Shown one piece after another: positions 7,782 to 13,594 of a stretch of 13,771 nucleotides of DNA. The first letter of the stretch is position 1, and each line of letters opens with the position of its first letter. The notes beneath the pieces are model-generated. The model did not search any database. It had not been told where the DNA came from and saw only the letters and a program-made list of their open reading frames with translations. A program made the translations under genes and the position numbers. Origin of the DNA: an uncultured Litoreibacter sp. (GTDB lineage Bacteria; Pseudomonadota; Alphaproteobacteria; Rhodobacterales; Rhodobacteraceae); the NCBI GenBank assembly GCA_937928335.1, contig CALFWN010000023.1, positions 1 to 13,771 on the forward strand. Direction: 5' to 3'.

Positions 7782-7811
7782 GAAGATGCCCTTTCTCGGG
7801 TCGCCAACAGA

Positions 7812-8885
7812 TTACTTCGCGTTCCAGTCGCGCACGCCGGTAAAGCCTGCGGCTTCCAGCTTGCCCAGATATGCCGTCAGCATCTCGGAGCCCGCCTCGC
7901 CATTCGCATTCAGCGTCTCGGCCCATTCCTGCGCCACATTGGGCATCGCATTGGCCCAGGCCGCACGATCCTCGGCAGAGACCTCGACAATGGTGCCGCC
8001 CGCCTCGACATAGGCCGCCGCAGAGGCCGCAGCGCGATCCATCGCGATCCCGGCCAGATGGTCGCGGTAGTCAATCGCCACCTCTTGCAACACAGTCTTC
8101 ACCGCGTCAGGCAGCTTGGCCCAGTAATCCGCATTGACGGTGATCGTCTTGGAATTCACCGCGCCGAGATCGGCTTTCAGCATATAGGGCGCCACCTCGG
8201 CGATCTTGAAGGTCTTGGCGGCCTCGGGCCACAGCATCCCGCAATCCACCAGCCCGGTTTGCAGCATGTTGTAGAAATCCGTCAGCCCGCCACGCACCCC
8301 GGCAGCCCCTTCAATGCCTTCGAGATAACGCAGGTTCAGCCCGGCCCCCGCGATTTTCTTGCCTTCAAGATCGGCAACCGAGGACACCTCGGAGGTGCAG
8401 AAGACCTGATAGGTGTCGAGCACCACGCCGGTCGCCAGATAGACCTGGTTCTGCGCGGCAAACTCGTTGTTCATCGCCGGGAACTCACGGGCAATCTCGT
8501 CCACGGCCTTGGCCACCGCGCGGGCGTCAGAAGCCACGAAAGGTGTCGAGCCGGAGATGCCCTGACTGGGCAGTTTCGAGGAGTGGAAGATCGTTGTCAC
8601 GATCCCGATATCGCCCAGACCCAGCTGCACGCCCTCAAGCACGCCTTTGGGTTTGACGATGGAGCCGCCGTAATTTTCCTGCCAGCTCATCTTGTAGGCG
8701 CCCGCCTCGGCCAGCCGCTTGTCGACCTCGGGGATAAAGAAGTTGGTGAACTCCTTCACCCACAAGGCCCGGTCGGGGTAGCCGTCGATCACCACGGCAG
8801 ACAGGGTTTCCTCTGCCACGACCGGCATCGCCGTCAGCGTCGCAAGAGCCGCGCCCGCGATTGCGTTCTTTGTCCAATTCAACAT
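7812..8885 (-). CDS. dctP: TRAP transporter periplasmic solute receptor (DctP family)
   Basis: 357 residues with a clean Sec signal (MLNWTKNAIAGAALATLTAM, predicted cut after PVVA at about residue 24). The mature protein has the DctP fold features: PKGVLEGVQLGLGDIGIV (about 79-96), DLEGKKIAGAGLNLRYLEG (about 172-190), and the hinge/C-terminal lobe with DYWAKLPDAVKTVL. The position that is usually Arg after 'KI' in C4-dicarboxylate receptors is Ala179 here; Arg186 a few residues on may take over carboxylate binding. It starts at ATG 8885 behind GGGAGG. The position inside a catabolic operon suggests that it binds the locus substrate, an organic or aromatic acid, but the ligand cannot be named. 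Confidence 0.92.
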   Translation of the reverse strand: MLNWTKNAIAGAALATLTAMPVVAEETLSAVVIDGYPDRALWVKEFTNFFIPEVDKRLAEAGAYKMSWQENYGGSIVKPKGVLEGVQLGLGDIGIVTTIFHSSKLPSQGISGSTPFVASDARAVAKAVDEIAREFPAMNNEFAAQNQVYLATGVVLDTYQVFCTSEVSSVADLEGKKIAGAGLNLRYLEGIEGAAGVRGGLTDFYNMLQTGLVDCGMLWPEAAKTFKIAEVAPYMLKADLGAVNSKTITVNADYWAKLPDAVKTVLQEVAIDYRDHLAGIAMDRAAASAAAYVEAGGTIVEVSAEDRAAWANAMPNVAQEWAETLNANGEAGSEMLTAYLGKLEAAGFTGVRDWNAK

Positions 8886-8903
8886 GTTCTTCCTCCCAGA
8901 ATT

Positions 8904-8917
8904 CGGGCCGAGGCCCG
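8904..8917 (-). other. GC-rich hairpin between osmC-like gene and the TRAP receptor gene
   Basis: CGGGCC-N2-GGCCCG is a perfect inverted repeat filling the 38-bp gap just before the receptor's ribosome binding site. There is no T-run, so it is not a classical terminator. In receptor-transporter operons such stems often protect the 3' or 5' end of a processed mRNA and raise receptor output; that role is inferred. Confidence 0.5.
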
Positions 8918-8923
8918 GTTGAG

Positions 8924-9385
8924 TTATGTGTTTGTCTTCACCCAGTTGACGGTCAGGTTGGTTCCCGACGCTTCAAATAATTTCGAGATTGCGCAGTATT
9001 TCGACGTCTCGACCCCGACCCTGATGAGGTCTTCCTGACTGGCCTTGGTGTCGCAATTCACCGTCAGCGTGATCTCGGGAAATGGCAGGTCGATCTCTTC
9101 CTCCAAGAGCACGCCACGCCGGTCAAACTGGCAATTTGCGTCGATTGTCATCGCCCCCAGATCGACGCCCAGCTTCTGCGCATTCTTATGCCCGATGACA
9201 TTTGTGCAGGCGATCAGGGCCGTCATCGCGGCCTCTGTCGGGCTGGGGCCAAGATTGGTGCCACCGCGCTCAATCGGCTCGTCAATCACCACATTCAGGT
9301 CACGTACCGTGATTTCGGTCCGCGCATGGGTGGGGCATTCCGCACGGGTGCGGTAGGTGACGACGGTTTTCATTTTGACGGCCAT
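8924..9385 (-). CDS. OsmC/Ohr-family protein
   Basis: 153 residues. The family features are visible: ERGGTNLGPSPTE with Arg40, the helix MTALIACTNVIGHKNAQKLG with Cys60, and Cys131 in TSKYCAIS. In OsmC/Ohr enzymes Cys60- and Cys131-type residues form the redox pair that reduces organic hydroperoxides, using dihydrolipoamide or thiol reductants. Additional cysteines (17, 85, 111) are not family hallmarks. The start at 9385 was preferred over an in-frame ATG at 9373 because GGGGGGA lies 6 nt upstream. It sits 12 bp after the RutE-like gene, so it is co-transcribed with the catabolic genes. A detoxifying role for peroxides or quinone by-products is plausible but unproven; some members of this clade may act on thiolated metabolites. 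Confidence 0.88.
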   Translation of the reverse strand: MAVKMKTVVTYRTRAECPTHARTEITVRDLNVVIDEPIERGGTNLGPSPTEAAMTALIACTNVIGHKNAQKLGVDLGAMTIDANCQFDRRGVLLEEEIDLPFPEITLTVNCDTKASQEDLIRVGVETSKYCAISKLFEASGTNLTVNWVKTNT

Positions 9386-9397
9386 ATCGGTCCCCCC

Positions 9398-10063
9398 TCA
9401 AGCGTAGCTGCAAACCTGGTCAAACGCGAAACGCGGCAGCTTCTGGAACAGCGCCGTTTCATCCGCGTAGCCGATATTGCACAGGAAATTGGATTTCAGC
9501 GATGTCCCTGCGAAAAACTCTTCGTCGACAATCGCGTTGGAGAAGCCTGACATTGCGCCCACATCCAGCCCCACGGCTCGCGCGGCAATCATGAAATACG
9601 CCCCCTGCAACGTGCCGTTGCGAAAGGCGGTGTCCTCGCAATAGGCCTCCTTGCCATCAAAGAGGTGGCGGCGATCCTCATGCGGGAACAGAAACGGCAG
9701 CTCATGCCAGAAATTCATGTCATGCGCGATGATCGCGGTCACCGGCGCGCCCATCATCTTGCCGACATTTGCAGGCTTCAGCGACTTTGCCAGCCGCGCC
9801 TTGCCTTCGGGCGTCTTCACAAAGACGAACCGCGCGGGCAGCGTGTTCATGCTGGTTGCGCCATTGATGGTGATGTCGAAAATCTCTTCCAGCAGGCCGT
9901 CAGGGATCGGCTTGTCCGTCCACGCATAATGTGACCGCGCGTCGCGCAGGATAAGATCAATCGCGTCATCCGGGAGGCGATCAATCCGTGCCCGCAAATC
10001 GCGGTGCCCTTGCTGGGCAGCGGCGCGCAGGGCCGTAAGCGCGTCTGCGGCGAGTGCGTTCAT
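9398..10063 (-). CDS. RutE/HadB-like nitroreductase (malonic semialdehyde reductase family)
   Basis: A 221-residue member of the nitroreductase superfamily (FMN-dependent, NAD(P)H-using). It resembles the RutE/HadB branch: ARSHYAWTDKPIPD (about 42-55), NTLPARFVFVKTPEGK (about 73-88), FPHEDRR (126-132), EDTAFRNGTLQGAY (143-156), MSGFSNAIVDEEFF (171-184) and LKSNFLCNIGYAD (189-201). RutE reduces malonic semialdehyde to 3-hydroxypropionate at the end of the Rut pyrimidine pathway, but no other rut gene is nearby, so the symbol is withheld. An N-terminal extension of about 30 residues precedes the core; its ATG overlaps the FAH stop (ATGA, 10060-10063), which supports that start. Alternative roles are quinone or enal reduction. 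The malonate link to MatB in the same locus is noteworthy. Confidence 0.85.
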   Translation of the reverse strand: MNALAADALTALRAAAQQGHRDLRARIDRLPDDAIDLILRDARSHYAWTDKPIPDGLLEEIFDITINGATSMNTLPARFVFVKTPEGKARLAKSLKPANVGKMMGAPVTAIIAHDMNFWHELPFLFPHEDRRHLFDGKEAYCEDTAFRNGTLQGAYFMIAARAVGLDVGAMSGFSNAIVDEEFFAGTSLKSNFLCNIGYADETALFQKLPRFAFDQVCSYA

Positions 10064-10923
10064 GCCTTGGCCTCGTCGATGATCGGGCTGGCACAGATGC
10101 CGATGCCTTCAATCTCGATCTCAACCGTTTCGCCGGGGCGCAGCCAGCGCGGGTTGGGCTTTTTCGCGTGCCCGACACCGGGCGGCGTGCCAAGCGCGAT
10201 CAGATCGCCGGGAGCCAGCGTGGTATATTCAGACACAATCGCCATGATCTTGCGCACGCCCCAGATCATGTTTGCGGTGTTCGAGCTTTGCAGGATCTCG
10301 TCGCCCACGCGGCTTTCGATCTTCAGCCCGGAGGCCCCCTCCGGCACCTCGTCGCCCGTCACCACGAAAGGACCGATTGCGCCGGTATTGTCGAAGTTTT
10401 TGCCCGGCGTCCATTGATGCGTCTTGCGCTGGTAGTCGCGCACCGAGCCGTCATTGAAGACCGTGTAGCCAAACACATGATCCAGCGCATGGGCCTCGGA
10501 AATGTGACGCCCGCCTTTGCCGACGATCAGCATCAGCTCGGCCTCGTAATCCAGCTTGTCAGAGCATGTCGGGCGCACCAATGGCTGCCCGGCCGCCATA
10601 ATCGACGCTTTCGAGCGCATGAACAGCGCCGGATAGTCAGGAATGTCGTAGCCGCCTTCCTTGATATGGTCGGTGTAGTTCAGACCAACACAGATGATCG
10701 CGCCGGGGTCACGGATGGGCAGCGCGGGTGTGATGGACGAGGTTTTGACGGAAGGCGCATCAGCGATTTTCCGGGACAAGGACGCGGCCAAACCGGGATT
10801 TGCAGCGAGCGCGGACAGGTCATGACCGATCTTGGGTTCGATGGCAGTGATATTGACCGCCTCGTCACCGTTGACCGCAAAGACGGCCGTGCCGTTTGCG
10901 GCCTCCCCCACCAGATATTTCAT
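10060..10923 (-). CDS. Fumarylacetoacetate hydrolase (FAH) family protein, acylpyruvase-like
   Basis: 287 residues. A variable N-terminal domain (1-70) precedes the catalytic FAH fold: CVGLNYTDHIKEGG (78-91), YPALFMRS (97-104), LDYEAELMLIVGKGGRHI (124-141), VFGYTVFNDGSVRDYQ (150-165), GKNFDNTGAIGPFV (174-187) and LGTPPGVG (244-251). The predicted metal ligands Glu127, Glu129 and Asp158 are all present, as is the His86-x-x-Glu89 dyad seen in FAHD1-type acylpyruvases and oxaloacetate decarboxylases. Such enzymes cleave or decarboxylate beta-diketo acids in aromatic and sugar-acid catabolism. It is the first gene of the leftward operon (AAGGA 7 nt before ATG) and faces the divergent promoter. 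The precise reaction is not fixed by sequence. Confidence 0.9.
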   Translation of the reverse strand: MKYLVGEAANGTAVFAVNGDEAVNITAIEPKIGHDLSALAANPGLAASLSRKIADAPSVKTSSITPALPIRDPGAIICVGLNYTDHIKEGGYDIPDYPALFMRSKASIMAAGQPLVRPTCSDKLDYEAELMLIVGKGGRHISEAHALDHVFGYTVFNDGSVRDYQRKTHQWTPGKNFDNTGAIGPFVVTGDEVPEGASGLKIESRVGDEILQSSNTANMIWGVRKIMAIVSEYTTLAPGDLIALGTPPGVGHAKKPNPRWLRPGETVEIEIEGIGICASPIIDEAKA

Positions 10924-10933
10924 GCTCTTATCC

Positions 10934-10963
10934 TTGTCAGTTTCCCAAAAAACTGCCTACAAT
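10934..10963 (+). promoter_or_regulatory. Sigma70-type promoter for the YCII-gntR-matB genes
   Basis: TTGTCA (10934-10939) and TACAAT (10958-10963) are separated by 18 bp, each one mismatch from consensus. Transcription would start near 10970, giving a leader of about 35 nt before the YCII start at 11005, with GGAGAG at 10995-11000. Confidence 0.65.
10938..10955. promoter_or_regulatory. Operator candidate CAGTTT-N6-AAACTG within the divergent promoters
   Basis: A perfect 6-bp inverted repeat (10938-10943 and 10950-10955) lies between the -35 and -10 of the rightward promoter and covers the proposed -10 of the leftward one. A bound dimer would block both. The GntR/FCD protein encoded downstream is the obvious candidate. 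Confidence 0.5.
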
Positions 10964-10978
10964 CTGCGCAGGTGTCAA
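10950..10978 (-). promoter_or_regulatory. Candidate promoter for the leftward catabolic operon
   Basis: On the minus strand a perfect -35 hexamer TTGACA (plus-strand 10973-10978) is followed, 17 bp later, by the poor -10 candidate CAGTTT (10950-10955). The weak -10 suggests that an activator or relief from repression is needed. It overlaps the rightward promoter, so the two sets of genes are likely controlled together. Confidence 0.4.
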
Positions 10979-10979
10979 T

Positions 10980-10993
10980 AAATATCGATATTT
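10980..10993. promoter_or_regulatory. 14-bp perfect palindrome AAATATCGATATTT
   Basis: The palindrome sits just after the expected rightward start point and immediately upstream of the leftward -35 hexamer. This is a typical position for repressor binding. It is AT-rich in a GC-rich genome and is a second candidate operator for the local GntR regulator. Confidence 0.5.
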
Positions 10994-11004
10994 TGGAGAG
11001 CGCG

Positions 11005-11391
11005 ATGGTCGCTTGGTCGGAATACAAGTCACAAGCCAAATCCCGAGGCGCCCTGGCGCTGGAACTTTATGTCGCCATCTCGACCCCGGCGCAGGAGCCG
11101 CAGGATGTGAAAGCCACCCTGCCCGACCACCTTTCCTATCAGGCAGAGCTTGAGCGCAAGGGCCAGCTTGCCTTTGCGGGGCCGATGTCTGACGAGACGG
11201 GGGAGCATATGCAAGGCATGGGGCTGATCATCTACCGCGCCGAGAGCCTTGAGGCGGCCCGCGCTCTGGTCGAGGCCGACCCGATGCACCTCTCTGGCGC
11301 GCGAACCTTTACCTTGCGTCGGTGGATGATAAACGAGGGCTCAATGACGCTGAGCGTTGGGTTGTCCACAAACGCAGCGGTCCTGAGCTAG
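11005..11391 (+). CDS. YCII-family protein
   Basis: 128 residues, dimeric alpha+beta (ferredoxin-like) fold expected. The YCII signatures are clear: LPDHLSYQAELERKGQLAFA with His42, GPMSD (59-63), GMGLIIYRAESLEAARALVE (71-90) and DPMHLSGARTFTLRRW with Asp92. The His/Asp pair is the proposed catalytic dyad; the one well-characterised relative, TftG, dehydrochlorinates chlorohydroxyquinol. The frame is open far upstream, through the FAH gene's antisense strand, but ATG 11005 is chosen because GGAGAG lies 4 nt before it and because the YCII homology begins only after it. The tail after residue about 110 is low in family similarity. It is first in the rightward operon, 13 bp before the regulator gene. 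It may act on a ring or ring-opening intermediate; this is inference. Confidence 0.85.
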   Translation: MVAWSEYKSQAKSRGALALELYVAISTPAQEPQDVKATLPDHLSYQAELERKGQLAFAGPMSDETGEHMQGMGLIIYRAESLEAARALVEADPMHLSGARTFTLRRWMINEGSMTLSVGLSTNAAVLS

Positions 11392-11404
11392 CATCGGAAC
11401 AGCC

Positions 11405-12067
11405 ATGAACATGATCGACACGCAGACCGGCAAGGAAACCTCCGCCACGCGGACCGCCTATCTGAGCGTGCGCAACATGATCCTGACGGGCGAGCTGCCG
11501 GCAGGCCAGAAGATCAAGATCGAGCATTTGCGTGGCAAGCTGGATATGGGGGCCTCACCGGTGCGCGAGGCACTGAGCCTGCTGACCTCCGACATGCTGG
11601 TGGAACGGATTGACCAGCGCGGCTTTCGCGCAGCCGCCGCCAGCCCGGAAAACTTCGCGGAAATCCTGAAGCTGCGCTGCGCGCTGGAAGACATGGCCCT
11701 GCGCCAATCCATTGCCCTTGCCACACCGGATTGGGAAGAAAAGCTGGTTCTGGCGCATCACCACATGACCCGCGCCACCGGCACGGCGCAATTCGAAGAG
11801 GCGCATAAGACCTTCCACAAAACACTACTCAGCAACGCCGCCTCCCCGATGATGGAGCGCTATTGCGACCAGCTCTATGACCTTAACATCAGATACCGCA
11901 ATCTTGCGGCGAGCGAGCCCAATTACCAAAGCCGCGACATTCCCGCCGAGCACAAAGACATCTTCGATGCCGCCATCGCCAGAGACGCCGATGCCGCATC
12001 TGCCGCCTTGCTGAGCCACTACCGGCTGACCGGCGAATATCTGGCGTTGCAGCTGACAGGGCTGTAG
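11405..12067 (+). CDS. GntR-family transcriptional regulator, FCD (FadR-C) subfamily
   Basis: 220 residues. The N-terminal winged helix-turn-helix (about 15-78: AYLSVRNMILTGELPAG, KLDMGASPVREALSLL, LVERIDQRGFRAA) is followed by an all-helical FCD ligand domain (about 84-215). Expected metal-binding positions are His138 (FHKTLLS), His183 (AEHKDIFDAA) and His205 (LLSHYRLTG). The fourth, normally Asp in 'DxxFH', is His134 here. FCD regulators usually sense organic acids and repress the neighbouring catabolic operon; the dyads in 10938-10993 are likely targets, which would give control of both divergent transcripts plus autoregulation. The start at 11405 has GGAA about 7 nt upstream; an ATG two codons on would change nothing important. 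It lies between YCII and matB on the same strand. Confidence 0.92.
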   Translation: MNMIDTQTGKETSATRTAYLSVRNMILTGELPAGQKIKIEHLRGKLDMGASPVREALSLLTSDMLVERIDQRGFRAAAASPENFAEILKLRCALEDMALRQSIALATPDWEEKLVLAHHHMTRATGTAQFEEAHKTFHKTLLSNAASPMMERYCDQLYDLNIRYRNLAASEPNYQSRDIPAEHKDIFDAAIARDADAASAALLSHYRLTGEYLALQLTGL

Positions 12068-12101
12068 CGCAGCGCAACAGACATGAACGAGACCAAAGCC
12101 C

Positions 12102-13583
12102 GTGACCAATATTCTATTTGATGCGCTTTTTGCGCGACATGCGCAGAACGAGGCGACCTTTCTGACGCTCGATGACGGCGCGAGCCTTAGCTATGCGGGC
12201 TTCGTCAAACGGGTGGCGCAGCTGGCCCATGCGATTGTCAGCGCCGGGGTGTCGCCCGGCGACCGGATCGTCGTGCAGGCCCCGAAGATGCTGGACACTA
12301 TTGCACTTTACGCCGCTGCCGTGCAGGCGGGCGCGGTCTACCTGCCCCTGAACACTGCCTATACCCAAAGCGAGGTCACCTATTTCATCCAGGACGCCTC
12401 CCCGGCCCTGATCGTGTGCGACGCCCGCAATGAGGACGACATCCGGCAAATTGGCGACACGCCGGTTCGGACGCTTGCACCTGATGGCAGCGGAACCTTG
12501 TCGCAGGCGGCAGACGGCCTGCCTGATGCGTTTGACACGGTGCCTCGGCGTGCGGAGGATTTGGCGGCGTTGCTGTATACCTCGGGCACGACGGGGCGCT
12601 CAAAAGGCGCGATGCTGAGCCACAGGAACCTGCTGTCAAATGCCCGGACCCTGACCGAGTTGTGGCAGATCACGGATCAGGACCGGCTGATCCACGCCTT
12701 GCCGATCTTTCACACGCATGGGTTGTTTGTGGCGATGAACACCGCGCTGCTTGCCGGTGCGCAGGTGCGCTTCATGGCGGCGTTTGACACAGGCGCGATC
12801 ATTGACGAGCTGCCAAAATCCACACTGCTGATGGGCGTGCCGACCTTCTACACCCGCCTGCTGGACGACCCGCGCCTGACCAAAGACCTGACGGCGCATA
12901 TGCGGCTCTTCGTGTCGGGGTCGGCCCCGCTTCTGGCGGAAACCCATGCAGCTTTTGAGGCCCGCACCGGCCAGCGCATTCTGGAGCGCTACGGGATGAC
13001 GGAAACCAACATGATCACGTCAAACCCCTATGACGGCGCGCGGGTCGCAGGCACGGTGGGCTTTGCGCTGCCGGGCACCGAGGTCGCGATCACCGAGAAC
13101 GGCAAGCCTGTGGCTGACGGCGAGATCGGCATGATCGAGACCCGCGGCGACAACGTGTTTCAGGGCTATTGGAACATGCCCGAGAAGACCGCCGAAGAGC
13201 TGCGCGAAAACGGCTTCTTTATCACCGGCGATCTGGGCGTGAAGGACGCTGAGGGTCGCGTGTCAATTGTCGGACGGCAAAAGGATCTGATCATCGCGGG
13301 GGGCTACAACATCTACCCCAAGGAGCTGGAAGACGTAATCAACGAGGTGGACGGCGTGCTGGAAAGCGCCGTTTTCGGCATGCCGCATCCCGATTTTGGC
13401 GAAAGCGTTCTGGCGGCGGTGGTGCTGGAGGACCCGGAGCTGACACCGGAGGGCATTGCTAGGGCCGTCGAGCCCCAGCTGGCGCGGTTTAAGCGTCCAC
13501 GTCGCTACATTGTATTGGAGGCCCTGCCCCGCAACACGATGGGCAAGGTACAAAAGAACGTGTTGAGGGCGGAGCACGCATAG
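12102..13583 (+). CDS. matB: Malonyl-CoA synthetase (MatB), acyl-CoA ligase superfamily
   Basis: 493 residues, full family length. ATP and CoA convert malonate (or methylmalonate) to malonyl-CoA. The P-loop YTSGTTGRSKGAML (159-172), HALPIFHTHGLF (198-209), LMGVPTFYTRLL (243-254), SGSAPLLAETH (272-282) and ERYGMTETNM (295-304) all match MatB rather than general fatty-acyl ligases. Arg296 in the ERYGMTE motif is the residue type associated with recognition of malonate's free carboxylate. ITGDLG (374-379), GRQKDLIIAGGYNIYPKE (391-408) and the catalytic Lys482 in NTMGKVQKN complete the adenylation and C-terminal lid domains. GTG 12102 is used: an in-frame stop lies 18 bp upstream and no ATG precedes residue 63. 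No strong ribosome binding site is visible, so coupling to the regulator gene 34 bp upstream is possible. A homologue with another dicarboxylate preference cannot be excluded. Confidence 0.93.
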   Translation: MTNILFDALFARHAQNEATFLTLDDGASLSYAGFVKRVAQLAHAIVSAGVSPGDRIVVQAPKMLDTIALYAAAVQAGAVYLPLNTAYTQSEVTYFIQDASPALIVCDARNEDDIRQIGDTPVRTLAPDGSGTLSQAADGLPDAFDTVPRRAEDLAALLYTSGTTGRSKGAMLSHRNLLSNARTLTELWQITDQDRLIHALPIFHTHGLFVAMNTALLAGAQVRFMAAFDTGAIIDELPKSTLLMGVPTFYTRLLDDPRLTKDLTAHMRLFVSGSAPLLAETHAAFEARTGQRILERYGMTETNMITSNPYDGARVAGTVGFALPGTEVAITENGKPVADGEIGMIETRGDNVFQGYWNMPEKTAEELRENGFFITGDLGVKDAEGRVSIVGRQKDLIIAGGYNIYPKELEDVINEVDGVLESAVFGMPHPDFGESVLAAVVLEDPELTPEGIARAVEPQLARFKRPRRYIVLEALPRNTMGKVQKNVLRAEHA

Positions 13584-13594
13584 GGCTTACGCGA

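Noticed and set aside
7413..9038. 541-codon plus-strand open frame
   Set aside because: It lies antisense to DctQ and DctP, has the Arg/His/Gln-rich composition of a shadow frame and matches no family; the minus-strand genes are convincing.
10054..11004. Upstream extension of the YCII frame to give a 445-residue protein
   Set aside because: The extension is antisense to the FAH gene and rich in Arg/His; the YCII domain, a good ribosome binding site and a promoter all point to the start at 11005.
11362..11370. TTGTCCACA, a near match to a DnaA box
   Set aside because: A single copy with one mismatch inside the YCII coding region and no AT-rich unwinding element or cluster; not an origin.
12083..12121. 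Twelve-codon open frame overlapping the matB start (possible leader peptide)
   Set aside because: It has no ribosome binding site and no attenuator-like codons or hairpins; probably chance, though coupling was considered because matB itself has a weak initiation site.
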